This document shows positions 8,159 to 16,409 of a stretch of DNA of 64,000 bases, piece by piece. The stretch is from positions 372,001 to 436,000 of the forward strand of contig NZ_CP017014.1 in the NCBI RefSeq assembly GCF_001767395.1, given 5' to 3'. The notes beneath the pieces are model-generated. The model did no database searches, was not told the DNA's origin, and saw only the letters and a list, made by a program, of their open reading frames with translations. The DNA comes from Rhodococcus sp. WMMA185. GTDB lineage: Bacteria > Actinomycetota > Actinomycetes > Mycobacteriales > Mycobacteriaceae. Each line of letters begins with the position of its first letter. The first letter of the stretch is position 1. The translations under genes were made by a program, and so were the position numbers.

Positions 8159-10110
8159 TGTCCCGGGGTGCGCGCTACGGGCCCTACGAGGGTGGTGATC
8201 CGCTGGCGCCGCCGGTGGATCTGCGTGAGGCCCTGGCCGCGATCGGTGACGATGTGATGGCGGGCAGCTCACCTCGTCGGGCGCTGCGGGAGATGCTCCG
8301 GCGCGGCAACCGTGAGGTTCGGGGACTGGACTCCCTTGCGGCCGAGGCGAATCGACGTCGGCGCGAGTTGCTGGAGCGCAGCAACCTGGGCGGTACCTTC
8401 GAAGAGGTCCGTCAACTATTGGACCGAGCGGTGCTCGAGGAACGTAAGACGTTGGCCCGTGCTCTCGACGACGATGCTCGGTTCTCGGAGATGCGACTTC
8501 AGGAACTGTCGTCGTCCACGGCCCAGGCCGTGCAGGAACTCGCCGATTACGACTGGCGCAGTCCCGATGCCCGCGAAGACTACGAGAAGATTCAGGATCT
8601 GCTGGGGCGCGAACTGCTCGATCAGCGGTTCGCCGGCATGAAACAGGCGCTCGAAGGCGCAACCGAACAAGACCGCGAGAGAATCCGCGAGATGCTCACC
8701 GATCTCAACGACTTGCTGGACAAGCACTCTCGTGGTGAGGACACACAGGAACAGTTCGACGAGTTCATGGCCAAGCATGGGCAGTACTTCCCGGAGAATC
8801 CGCGTGACGTCGAGGAGTTACTGGATTCCCTCGCCCGGCGGGCGGCGGCGGCCCAGCGCCTGCGGAACTCGCTCACTCCCGAGCAACGCGAGGAACTGGA
8901 TGCGCTGGCGCAGCAGGCCTTCGGTGATCCCTCCCTGATCGGCCAGCTGGACCGACTCGATCAGCATCTGCAAGCGGCCCGACCCGGCGAGGACTGGCAG
9001 GGAGCTAGGCGATTTCGGGGAGAGCGCGGAATGGGGCTGGGGGAGGGGGCCGAGGCGTTGCAAGACATCGCGGAACTCGAATCCCTCGCCCAGCAGCTGT
9101 CACAGCAGTACGCCGGCGCCCAACTCGACGACATCGACGCGGACGCATTGGCGAGGCAGTTGGGGGACGAGGCCGCTGCGGACGCGCGGACTCTCGCGGA
9201 ACTCGAGAAAGCGCTGCGAGATCAAGGCTTCTTCGACCGCGGAGCGGACGGCCAATGGCGCCTGACTCCCAAGGCGATGCGTCAACTCGGTCAAACTGCG
9301 CTCCGCGACGTAGCGACACAACTGTCTTCGCGTGGTGGGCAACGGGAGACGCGCCGGGCAGGAGCAATGGGAGAGCCGACGGGTGCCTCTCGCGAGTGGG
9401 CGTTCGGTGACACCGAACCATGGGACGTGACCCGCACGATCACCAACGCGGTCCTTCGGACGGCGTCCGAAGGGGGTGGCAGTGGAGCCGTACCGGTCAG
9501 ATTGTCCGTCTCGGACGTCGAGGTAATGGAGACCGAGCAGCGGTCGCAGGCCGCGGTCGCATTGCTCGTCGACACCTCGTTCTCGATGGTGATGGAGGGC
9601 CGGTGGGTGCCGATGAAGCGCACCGCCCTGGCGCTGAACCATTTGGTGAGCACCCGTTTTCGCAGCGACGAATTGCAACTCATTTCGTTCGGCCGCCACG
9701 CACAGGTGCGTAGTCCGTCGGAGCTGGCCGGATTGGATCACGGCCGCGAGCAGGGCACCAACCTTCACCACGCCTTGCTGCTGGCGGCGCGACATCTGCG
9801 TCGTCACCCCAACGCGCAGCCCGTCGTCCTGATCGTCACCGATGGCGAGCCGACAGCACATCTCGAGCCGGACGGGTTCGCGTACTTCGACTACCCGCCG
9901 ACCGCCCGGACGCTCGGGCTGACCGTTCGTGGACTCGACGCTCTCGTACGCCTCGGTGCCCACGTCACGTTCTTCCGGCTCGGAGAGGACCCCGGTCTCG
10001 CGCGTGTGGTGGACCGGATGGCCGAGCGAGTGGCCGGACGAGTCGTGGCGCCGGAACTCGACGGTCTCGGTGCCGCCGTCGTCAGCGACTACATGCGCAG
10101 GCGTCGCTGA
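8158..10110 (+). CDS. VWA domain protein, partner of the MoxR-type ATPase (Rv0959-type)
   Basis: A 650-residue protein translationally coupled to the ATPase. Residues 1-450 are highly charged and helical (repeated Glu/Arg/Gln-rich coiled segments), with no membrane helix. The C-terminal VWA domain carries the MIDAS motif DTSFS (Asp472, Ser474, Ser476) in AAVALLVDTSFSMVMEGR, a Thr-containing loop REQGTNLHHALLLA and VVLIVTDGEPTAHLEPDGF. This architecture is that of CoxE/YehP-type partners of MoxR ATPases, which bind a metal and present a client to the ATPase. The domain call is firm; the role is unknown. Confidence 0.9.
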   Translation: MSRGARYGPYEGGDPLAPPVDLREALAAIGDDVMAGSSPRRALREMLRRGNREVRGLDSLAAEANRRRRELLERSNLGGTFEEVRQLLDRAVLEERKTLARALDDDARFSEMRLQELSSSTAQAVQELADYDWRSPDAREDYEKIQDLLGRELLDQRFAGMKQALEGATEQDRERIREMLTDLNDLLDKHSRGEDTQEQFDEFMAKHGQYFPENPRDVEELLDSLARRAAAAQRLRNSLTPEQREELDALAQQAFGDPSLIGQLDRLDQHLQAARPGEDWQGARRFRGERGMGLGEGAEALQDIAELESLAQQLSQQYAGAQLDDIDADALARQLGDEAAADARTLAELEKALRDQGFFDRGADGQWRLTPKAMRQLGQTALRDVATQLSSRGGQRETRRAGAMGEPTGASREWAFGDTEPWDVTRTITNAVLRTASEGGGSGAVPVRLSVSDVEVMETEQRSQAAVALLVDTSFSMVMEGRWVPMKRTALALNHLVSTRFRSDELQLISFGRHAQVRSPSELAGLDHGREQGTNLHHALLLAARHLRRHPNAQPVVLIVTDGEPTAHLEPDGFAYFDYPPTARTLGLTVRGLDALVRLGAHVTFFRLGEDPGLARVVDRMAERVAGRVVAPELDGLGAAVVSDYMRRRR

Positions 10111-10136
10111 CGGCGCTGACGGCGGCGATTTGGCGA

Positions 10137-10604
10137 CTAGTGCCCTCCGTCGATGACTTGGCGGTCGCCGAGAGGCCCCTGCAACGGGATCTCCATCGTG
10201 GCGAAGATCGCCACTTGAGCGCACATCTTGTCGGCCGCTTCCGGGAGAGTGCCGGTGCGCAGCGAGATCGTGACGGTGGAGTCGGTCTCGACCGCCGTCG
10301 CATCGGCGCCGTAGCACTCCGGGGTTCCGGTGACGAAGTGGATTGCAATGTTGCCGTCGTCGGTGCGCGACCACGACTCGAAGGGCGTCGGATTCGCTCG
10401 CACTATGTCGGGGCGTGGCAAGAATAGGGTGCCGTACTCCTGATCCGGTACCTCTGTGGGACGGGGCATTCTCGATGTCGGAGCGGTTTGGCTCGGATCG
10501 ACCGCGGAGGTGACCCCGGGAGTCGTAGGTTCGTCGGTATTCGAACCGGAACCACACGCGGCGACGGCCAGGCAGGTCAGCAACGTGAGAGCGATTGCGC
10601 GCAT
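10137..10604 (-). CDS. Predicted lipoprotein of unknown function
   Basis: From the ATG at 10604 the protein starts MRAIALTLLTCLAVAACGSG: a short basic N-terminus, a hydrophobic stretch and a lipobox (L-A-V-A-A-C) predicting lipidation and anchoring outside the membrane. A Thr/Pro/Ser linker follows, then a compact domain containing CYGADATAVETDSTVTISLR and a second Cys (DKMCAQVAIF) that may form a disulfide. An upstream in-frame ATG at 10622 adds six residues. TACCGT lies five bases before 10604, consistent with a leaderless mRNA. It is divergent from the DUF305 gene, with a CsoR-like palindrome between them. Confidence 0.75.
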   Translation of the reverse strand: MRAIALTLLTCLAVAACGSGSNTDEPTTPGVTSAVDPSQTAPTSRMPRPTEVPDQEYGTLFLPRPDIVRANPTPFESWSRTDDGNIAIHFVTGTPECYGADATAVETDSTVTISLRTGTLPEAADKMCAQVAIFATMEIPLQGPLGDRQVIDGGH

Positions 10605-10609
10605 ACGCA

Positions 10610-10615
10610 ACGGTA
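10610..10615 (-). promoter_or_regulatory. -10 box, leaderless start of lipoprotein gene
   Basis: On the minus strand TACCGT is followed by five bases and the ATG at 10604. No ribosome binding site is visible. Confidence 0.4.
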
Positions 10616-10649
10616 GCGCCATCTGCCCGTCGGCCGGACATCAGCTTCG

Positions 10650-10670
10650 TCATACCTCGGTGGGGTATGA
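10650..10670. promoter_or_regulatory. CsoR/RicR-like palindromic operator
   Basis: Perfect 7-base arms TCATACC and GGTATGA are separated by TCGGTGG. CsoR/RicR-family copper sensors bind ATACC(C)-GGGTAT palindromes of similar spacing, and the gene downstream encodes a Met/His-rich DUF305 lipoprotein of a family often linked to copper. The site lies about 53 bases before that gene and about 46 bases from the divergent lipoprotein start, so it could control both. Confidence 0.55.
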
Positions 10671-10722
10671 CGTGTCTACACTGGCGGGCATGGCAAGGGG
10701 AGGCGCACATTAGGAGTTCTTC

Positions 10723-11325
10723 ATGCGTACCACCATCACTGCTGCGATAGCCGCGACCGCAGGTGTTGCCCTGTTGTTGGCCGGCTGCAGCACGGATCAG
10801 TCCGACTCGACCGCTACACAGTCGACGTCCGTAGCGGCGTCGCCGACGGTCGAATCGCAGGGCGCGTTCAACAACGCCGATGTGACCTTCTTGCGAGAGA
10901 TGTACCCCCATCACGCCCAGGCGATCGACATGGCCGACATGGTTCCGGGGCGCACCGAAAACGCCGACATAGTCGCGCTCGCGGCCGCGATTGCAGCGGC
11001 GCAGCAACCCGAAATGGAACAGATGGCCATGTGGCTCCAACAGTCGGGGGAGCCGCATCCGGCGTCCAGCATGCAGGAACACATACCCCACGGCAACATC
11101 AGCGGGATGATGTCGCGGGATCAGATGGATGGCCTCGAGGGGATGTCCGGCACGGAGTTCGACCGGATGTGGCTCACCATGATGATCGAACATCATCGAG
11201 GCGCGATCGACATGGCGAACACCGAACTCGCCGAAGGCGAGAATCCGGAGGTCATGCGACTCGCCACCAACATAGTGGCCGAACAACAGAGAGAGATCGC
11301 CGACATGCAGGCGATGCTCGGCTGA
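10723..11325 (+). CDS. DUF305 family lipoprotein
   Basis: Secreted lipoprotein of 200 residues: signal segment ending VALLLAGCSTDQ (lipobox LAGC), a Ser/Thr linker, then the DUF305 four-helix domain. It shows the family hallmarks TFLREMYPHHAQAIDMADM and MWLTMMIEHHRGAIDMANTE, in which paired His residues and many Met residues are suited to binding metal. Ribosome binding site TAGGAG lies before the ATG. Some DUF305 proteins are induced by copper, and a CsoR-like palindrome lies in the promoter region. A perfect palindromic terminator follows. Metal role inferred. Confidence 0.9.
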   Translation: MRTTITAAIAATAGVALLLAGCSTDQSDSTATQSTSVAASPTVESQGAFNNADVTFLREMYPHHAQAIDMADMVPGRTENADIVALAAAIAAAQQPEMEQMAMWLQQSGEPHPASSMQEHIPHGNISGMMSRDQMDGLEGMSGTEFDRMWLTMMIEHHRGAIDMANTELAEGENPEVMRLATNIVAEQQREIADMQAMLG

Positions 11326-11356
11326 TTGTCGGCCGGCAGTCGGCTGGCAGTCGTCA

Positions 11357-11390
11357 AAGGGCCGCGTAGTCCATGGACTACGCGGCCCTT
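11357..11390. terminator. Bidirectional terminator
   Basis: A perfect 34-base palindrome with 17-base arms (AAGGGCCGCGTAGTCCA and its complement) lies between the convergent DUF305 and rpsR genes, so it can serve both strands. Confidence 0.85.
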
Positions 11391-11426
11391 CGACTGGGTC
11401 TTATCGGGGCTGCCGGGCCTACAGAG

Positions 11427-11681
11427 CTACCGACTGGTGAACGGCAGCAGAGCCATCTCGCGAGCGTTCTTGACGGCGACGGCAACCTGGCGCTGCTGCT
11501 GCGGGGTCAGGCCCGTCACCCGACGGCTGCGAATCTTGCCGCGATCGGAGATGAACGTGCGAAGGAGGTTGATGTCCTTGTAATCGACGTACTCGATCTT
11601 GGCGGCGAACAACGGGTTCTTCTTGGGCTTGCGGCCTTCGACAGGACGCGGCTTCTTCGACGGTGCTCTCTTGACTGCCAT
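11427..11681 (-). CDS. rpsR: 30S ribosomal protein S18, cysteine-free paralogue
   Basis: An 84-residue S18 with the signature [20 protein letters not shown] and [20 protein letters not shown]. It lacks the cysteines found in zinc-binding S18 proteins of actinobacteria, so it is the C-minus type. In mycobacteria such paralogues (RpsR2) are induced when zinc is scarce, normally in a Zur-regulated cluster with other ribosomal paralogues. Here the gene is alone, and I see no Zur-type TGAAAAT-ATTTTCA palindrome within 250 bases upstream. A ribosome binding site (AGGAAGA) precedes the ATG. Confidence 0.95.
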   Translation of the reverse strand: MAVKRAPSKKPRPVEGRKPKKNPLFAAKIEYVDYKDINLLRTFISDRGKIRSRRVTGLTPQQQRQVAVAVKNAREMALLPFTSR

Positions 11682-11923
11682 CTTCTTCCTTTACCAGCTC
11701 GACTCCTGGACGCCTCGCAGCAACCGCGGTACGCCACCTCGCCATCGCGCGCGAGAGGCCCGAAGTTCCTCGGCTGGCCGCGCGGACGTCCATCCGCAGC
11801 GTCTCGATTGCGTAATCGTACCGGACTCGGGCCATGGAGCCAGAGGCTGCGGTGGGCCGCTCGCCACGCCGGAAGCTACCTCTTCTTAGACATATCTCAG
11901 TCGATCAGGCCAAACTATCGAGT

Positions 11924-12610
11924 ATGCGCATACTGGTAGTCGACGACGATCGCGCCGTAAGGGAGTCCTTGCGGCGTTCGCTCAGCTTCAACGGGTACAC
12001 CGTGGAGCTGGCCGTCGACGGCATCGACGCTCTGGAGAAGTTGGCCGCCACGCGTCCCGACGCGCTGGTACTCGACGTGATGATGCCGCGCCTGGACGGC
12101 CTCGAGGTGTGCCGTCGACTGCGGAGCGTAGGCGATGACCTGCCGATTCTCGTTCTCACCGCCCGTGACTCAGTGTCGGAGCGGGTATCGGGCTTGGACG
12201 CCGGTGCTGACGACTACCTTCCAAAGCCCTTTGCTCTCGAAGAATTGCTGGCGAGACTGCGAGCGTTGTTGCGCCGAGCCGCACCCGAGCCCGGTATCGA
12301 CACCGAGAAGATGACATTCGAGGACCTTGCCCTCGATCCGGTCACCCGGGAGGTGATGCGCGGCGACCGATCGATCAGCCTGACCCGCACGGAGTTCTCG
12401 CTCCTCGAGATGCTGATGGCCAACCCGCGCCGCGTGCTCACCCGTGGCCGCATCCTCGAAGAGGTATGGGGGTACGACTTCCCGACATCCGGCAACGCGT
12501 TGGAGGTCTACATCGGATACCTCCGCCGCAAGACGGAGGCGGACGGCGAGTCACGGCTGTTGCATACCGTCCGAGGAGTCGGGTACGTGCTGCGGGAGAC
12601 TCCTCCGTGA
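11924..12610 (+). CDS. mprA: OmpR-type response regulator MprA
   Basis: 228-residue response regulator. The receiver domain begins [16 protein letters not shown] with acidic pocket Asp7-9, phospho-acceptor Asp51 ([13 protein letters not shown]) and Lys101 ([10 protein letters not shown]). The winged-helix DNA-binding domain follows ([42 protein letters not shown]). The start was chosen at the ATG that begins the receiver domain; longer frames upstream lack homology. MprAB senses envelope stress and controls pepD and sigma factors in mycobacteria. A TCTCAG hexamer lies 24 bases upstream of the start and may be half of an autoregulatory site. The stop overlaps the mprB start by one base. Confidence 0.93.
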   Translation: MRILVVDDDRAVRESLRRSLSFNGYTVELAVDGIDALEKLAATRPDALVLDVMMPRLDGLEVCRRLRSVGDDLPILVLTARDSVSERVSGLDAGADDYLPKPFALEELLARLRALLRRAAPEPGIDTEKMTFEDLALDPVTREVMRGDRSISLTRTEFSLLEMLMANPRRVLTRGRILEEVWGYDFPTSGNALEVYIGYLRRKTEADGESRLLHTVRGVGYVLRETPP

Positions 12611-14079
12611 TGGCTGGTCCGTTTCATCGGACCGCCGACGAGTCGGAGTCGGGGAAACCAGACTCTTCCCGGCACACGACAGGGCCGATTCCAGTGACCC
12701 CGCCGATGCGGCCCCCCATGCCCCTCACTCGGTCGGTGTCGTTGCGCTGGCGGGTCACCCTCCTTGCCGCCACCGTGGTAGCCATCGCTGTGGCCGTGAT
12801 GGCGATTGCCGCGTACGCCATTGTCTCGCGGGCGCTGTATGCGGAGGTCGACAGCCAACTACGCACCCGCGCGGCAGCGCTGATCGACAGCAACCTAGTA
12901 ACTTTCGATCCCCGCTACATTGCCGGCGCGACGCTGTACACCACCGACATCAGTGTGGCGCTGATCTTTCCGGATCTCGATACCTACACTCCGCCGGGGA
13001 CCAGCGTTCCGATCGGCGAACCCGAATTGACCGTGGCGCGCGGCGAGCAGCAGATGTCGTTGCGGACGGCCGAGAGGCAGCGGGTGCTTGCCGAGCGCAC
13101 CCTGGACGGGAGCACGCTCGTCATTGCGCAGCGATTGGCACCTACCGACGCTGTACTCGAGCAACTGGCTTGGGTGCTGGTCATCGTCGGTGGATGCGGC
13201 GTGGTCCTCGCCGGTGTCGCCGGAACGACAGTGGGCCGAACCGGTCTGCGTCCGATCGGTCGGCTCACCGAAGCCACGGAACGGGTTGCCCGAACCGATG
13301 ACCTGACGCCGATACCGGTAACGGGTAACGACGAACTCGCCCGGCTCACAGAGAGTTTCAACACGATGCTGAGGGCACTGGCCGAATCTCGGGAGCGTCA
13401 GAGCAGGCTGGTTGCCGATGCGGGGCATGAACTACGGACACCACTGACGTCGTTGCGCACCAACATGGAGTTGTTGATTGCGTCGAGTCGTCCTGGGGCA
13501 CGACATATTCCAGACGAAGACATGGCGGAACTGCACGCCGACGTGATTGCGCAGATCGAGGAACTCTCCCAGTTGGTAGGCAACCTCGTGGACCTTGCTC
13601 GAGAGGACGCGCCGGAAACTGTGTTCGAGAGAGTCGATCTCAGCGAGGTGGTAGACCGTTGCCTCGAACGGGTGCGGCGCCGGCGAAACGAGATCGATTT
13701 CACCGCAGTCACCATTCCCTGGTTCGTCTACGGTGACTATGCGGGGTTGTCGCGAGCTGTCCTCAACGTGTTCGACAATGCAGCGAAATGGGCTCCGGCC
13801 GGATCGGATGTGCGGGTGAAGATGGGTCCGGCGGGGAACGGATTGCTCGCGCTAACGGTGGATGACGCAGGCCCGGGCATTCCGGAGGAAGACCGAGAAC
13901 TGATCTTCGACCGGTTCTATCGTTCCACCGCTTCGCGCTCCATGCCCGGTTCAGGTCTAGGTCTGGCGATCGTTCGTCAGGTGGTGATCAAGCACGGCGG
14001 CACGATCTCCGTGGACGTCTCGGAGCGCGGAGGTGCTCTGATTCGAATCGTCCTTCCGGGCGAACCCGACGTGCAATAG
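12610..14079 (+). CDS. mprB: Sensor histidine kinase MprB
   Basis: 489-residue membrane kinase. Transmembrane helices lie at about 47-73 and 187-208, flanking an extracytoplasmic sensor loop of about 110 residues. HAMP, then the H box VADAGHELRTPLTSLRTNME with His273, the N box VLNVFDNAAKWAP, the G boxes DDAGPGIPEEDRELIFDRFY and GSGLGLAIVRQVVIKHGG are all intact. The N-terminal 40 residues are polar and proline-rich. The start was placed at the ATG overlapping the mprA stop (TGATG). In mycobacteria the sensor loop binds DnaK and unfolded extracytoplasmic proteins; whether that holds here is inference. Confidence 0.93.
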   Translation: MAGPFHRTADESESGKPDSSRHTTGPIPVTPPMRPPMPLTRSVSLRWRVTLLAATVVAIAVAVMAIAAYAIVSRALYAEVDSQLRTRAAALIDSNLVTFDPRYIAGATLYTTDISVALIFPDLDTYTPPGTSVPIGEPELTVARGEQQMSLRTAERQRVLAERTLDGSTLVIAQRLAPTDAVLEQLAWVLVIVGGCGVVLAGVAGTTVGRTGLRPIGRLTEATERVARTDDLTPIPVTGNDELARLTESFNTMLRALAESRERQSRLVADAGHELRTPLTSLRTNMELLIASSRPGARHIPDEDMAELHADVIAQIEELSQLVGNLVDLAREDAPETVFERVDLSEVVDRCLERVRRRRNEIDFTAVTIPWFVYGDYAGLSRAVLNVFDNAAKWAPAGSDVRVKMGPAGNGLLALTVDDAGPGIPEEDRELIFDRFYRSTASRSMPGSGLGLAIVRQVVIKHGGTISVDVSERGGALIRIVLPGEPDVQ

Positions 14080-14175
14080 CGTGGGTATCAGTCCCGGCGC
14101 GCAGGAGGAATTCGGCCGATGCCCGGTTTCTGGCTGCGAGGTCTGGGCGGGGATCTGGGCAAATGTATAGGCCGG

Positions 14176-14192
14176 TCTCAGGTGGCTCTCAG
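14176..14192 (+). promoter_or_regulatory. MprA-type direct repeat upstream of pepD
   Basis: TCTCAG occurs at 14176-14181 and 14187-14192, an 11-base period (one helical turn), as expected for a tandem OmpR-family dimer site. It lies about 75 bases before the protease gene. MprA is known to bind loosely conserved direct repeats upstream of pepD in M. tuberculosis. Confidence 0.6.
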
Positions 14193-14267
14193 TCCTATCG
14201 TGCATGCTCATACGCAGAGACGGTGCGACTGCCCCCGTGGGCAGTCGCAGGCATTTGGAGGTGAGGC

Positions 14268-15755
14268 ATGACTGACGATCGACGCAGCCACGACAGTGGC
14301 AATCCGAACGGTGCCAGTCACAACGAGACCAGCGGCGGGCAAGACTCGGGCTCGGGCCAACCGGTCCACCCTCAGCAGGTTCCGGGTCATCAGCCGACCG
14401 AGCAGTTCCCGGCCGTTCCGCACAACCCGGCAGGCGTCCCGACCGGTCAGCCGGGTCAGGGGTCGCCCGGTTACGTTCAGAACAATCCGTACAGTCCGCA
14501 ACACACTGGGCAGTTCGCACAGGCTGGCCCCGGAGGTCCTCAGGATTACCGGACCCAGCATGCGGCGGGGCGGCACGAGTCGACGCCGGGGCCGTACGTC
14601 GGGTACCACGAACCCGCGCAGCCCACTGCCGGATCGACCTCGAGCAAGCGGCCAGTCGGCACCGCCATCGTCGTGGGCGCGGTGGCACTCGCCCTGGTGA
14701 GCGGCGGCATCGGCGGCTACGTGGGTGCCACGTACAGCGACCGGGCAGGCAACGGTGCCGCGGTGATCAACTCCCTCGACGCTCCCAGGGACAACACCGC
14801 GACCCCTGCGGCGAACGCTCCAGCCGGTTCGGTGCAGGCCGTCGCGGACAAGGTGGTCCCGAGTGTGGTCCAGATCGAGGTGGCGACGGCACGCGGTTCC
14901 GGTGGCGAAGGGTCAGGCATCGTGCTGTCCTCGGACGGCCTCATTCTCACCAACAACCACGTCGCGGGTGCGGCCGCTCAGGGAGGCAGACTGATGGTCG
15001 CGTTCCCGGACGGCAGCACTGCCCCGGCCAATCTTGTCGGGGCCGATCCGGTCTCCGATCTCGCGGTCATCAAGGTGGACGGCAAGACCGATCTCACGCC
15101 GATCGAGTTGGGCTCGTCCGCGAATGTCCAGGTGGGGCAAGATGTCGTCGCGGTCGGGTCGCCTCTCGGCCTGGCGGGCACGGTCACCAAGGGCATTGTC
15201 TCAGCGGTCGACCGCCCGGTATCCACCAGCGGTGAGGCGGGAAACCAGAACACGGTGATCGACGCCATTCAAACGGATGCCGCAATCAACCCCGGCAATT
15301 CCGGGGGACCCCTCGTCAACATGGACGGTCAGCTGATCGGCGTCAACACAGCCATCGCAACCATCGGTGGCGCCGGTGACGAGCAGGGTGGGTCCATCGG
15401 ACTCGGATTTGCCATCCCGGTCGACCAGGCACGTCGCATCGCCGACGAACTGGTCAAGACTGGCACGGCAACCCAGGCCATCATCGGGATTCAGGTCCCG
15501 TCGCGCGACGATGTCAACGGCGCCACGGTCGTCGAGGTCACACCGGGCGGTCCTGCGGAGAGGGCGGGAATCCCGAGGGGATCGATCATCACCAAGGTCG
15601 ACGACCGAATCGTCAATAGCGGTGACGCGCTCATCGCTGCCATCCGTTCACATTCGCCAGGAGATACCGTGTCCATTACCTACACAGACGCGAACGGGGC
15701 CAACCCCCGAACCGTTGACGTCACACTCGGTACCGCCGAACAGGGAGGCAACTGA
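14268..15755 (+). CDS. pepD: HtrA-type serine protease PepD
   Basis: 495-residue membrane-anchored protease. A long Gly/Pro/Gln-rich cytoplasmic N-terminus (1-125) leads to one transmembrane helix (about 132-154). The trypsin-like domain has the triad His231 (LILTNNHVAGAA), Asp264 (PVSDLAVIKVD) and Ser345 (INPGNSGGPLVNMDGQLIGV). A PDZ domain occupies about 395-485 (IIGIQVPSRD, PAERAGIPRGSIITKVDDR). It degrades or refolds damaged proteins outside the membrane and is an MprAB target in mycobacteria; the MprA-like repeat upstream supports this here. Ribosome binding site GGAGGTGAGG. Its stop overlaps the moaB2 start. Confidence 0.95.
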   Translation: MTDDRRSHDSGNPNGASHNETSGGQDSGSGQPVHPQQVPGHQPTEQFPAVPHNPAGVPTGQPGQGSPGYVQNNPYSPQHTGQFAQAGPGGPQDYRTQHAAGRHESTPGPYVGYHEPAQPTAGSTSSKRPVGTAIVVGAVALALVSGGIGGYVGATYSDRAGNGAAVINSLDAPRDNTATPAANAPAGSVQAVADKVVPSVVQIEVATARGSGGEGSGIVLSSDGLILTNNHVAGAAAQGGRLMVAFPDGSTAPANLVGADPVSDLAVIKVDGKTDLTPIELGSSANVQVGQDVVAVGSPLGLAGTVTKGIVSAVDRPVSTSGEAGNQNTVIDAIQTDAAINPGNSGGPLVNMDGQLIGVNTAIATIGGAGDEQGGSIGLGFAIPVDQARRIADELVKTGTATQAIIGIQVPSRDDVNGATVVEVTPGGPAERAGIPRGSIITKVDDRIVNSGDALIAAIRSHSPGDTVSITYTDANGANPRTVDVTLGTAEQGGN

Positions 15756-16315
15756 TGAGCACAGGGATTCTCGGGCAGGTCGAGTTGGTTCTGGGTGGGG
15801 CCACTACGGTAGGCACCATGGACATCGAAGCCTCGTTGGCCGGCCACGCGCTCGTGGTAGTCGTCGACGACCGCACAGCTCATGGTGACGGCAAAGACTC
15901 CGTCGGCCCCCTGGTCACCGAACTTCTGGACGAGGCAGGGTTCATCGTCGACGCAGTCGTCGCGGTGGCCGCCGACGAAGTCGAGATCCGCAACGCCCTC
16001 AACACCGCGGTCATCGGCGGCGTCGACCTCGTCGTGTCGGTGGGTGGAACCGGCGTGTCGCCGCGGGACGTCACTCCGGATGTCACCGCAGAGGTTCTCG
16101 ACCGTGAAATTCCAGGCATCTCGGAGGCGATTCGAGCCTCCGGTCTCGCGGCCGGTGCGCTGGATGCGGGTCTTTCGCGGGGTCTTGCCGGTGTATCGGG
16201 CAGCACCCTGGTGGTCAATCTGGCGTCTTCTCGCTCCGCTGTGCGCGATGGCCTGGCCACGTTGACCCCCTTCGCGTCACATGTGATCTCCGAACTGTCC
16301 GGTCTGGAAGGCTGA
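15755..16315 (+). CDS. moaB2: MogA/MoaB family molybdenum cofactor protein
   Basis: 186-residue MoCF_biosynth domain protein. The core reads HALVVVVDDRTAHGDGKDSV, DLVVSVGGTGVSPRDVTPDV (the conserved GGTG nucleotide or molybdopterin-binding motif with Thr-Pro-Glu/Asp-like downstream segment) and GSTLVVNLASSRSAVRDGLA. The family adenylylates or binds molybdopterin; MoaB-type members in actinobacteria often lack proven activity. Overlaps pepD by one base and is syntenic with Rv0984, so it is in the mprAB-pepD unit. The first about 25 residues are outside the family core; an internal ATG at 15820 is a possible alternative start. Confidence 0.9.
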   Translation: MSTGILGQVELVLGGATTVGTMDIEASLAGHALVVVVDDRTAHGDGKDSVGPLVTELLDEAGFIVDAVVAVAADEVEIRNALNTAVIGGVDLVVSVGGTGVSPRDVTPDVTAEVLDREIPGISEAIRASGLAAGALDAGLSRGLAGVSGSTLVVNLASSRSAVRDGLATLTPFASHVISELSGLEG

Positions 16316-16378
16316 GACGATCGTTTCTCGTTCCGACGAGCCGGAATCGTTCGACGAGTCGAACAAGCAACAGGCACC

Positions 16379-16409
16379 GAGCCGGGCCCCGATGGACAGG
16401 GCCCGGCTC
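16379..16409. terminator. Hairpin after moaB2 enclosing a start codon
   Basis: Perfect 11-base arms GAGCCGGGCCC (16379-16389) and GGGCCCGGCTC (16399-16409) around a 9-base loop that contains the in-frame ATG of the small downstream gene. It resembles a terminator of the pepD-moaB2 unit, or a structure that hides the start codon. Confidence 0.5.

Noticed and set aside
6932-8662. Long minus-strand open frame (576 codons) opposite the MoxR-like gene
   Set aside because: Antisense shadow of a gene with clear AAA+ motifs; no start signal or homology.
9100-11286. Long minus-strand open frame (728 codons) opposite the VWA, lipoprotein and DUF305 genes
   Set aside because: It is antisense to three well-supported genes, its translation is rich in Arg, His and Pro with no family pattern, and such frames are expected from GC-biased third positions.
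11682-11923. Zur box upstream of rpsR
   Set aside because: No TGAAAAT-ATTTTCA-like palindrome was found in the stretch; the region is GC-rich throughout.
16349-16364. Palindrome GTTCGACGAGTCGAAC as a LexA/SOS box
   Set aside because: The arms are in the reverse order of the actinobacterial SOS box TCGAAC-N4-GTTCGA, and it lies in a probably coding stretch.
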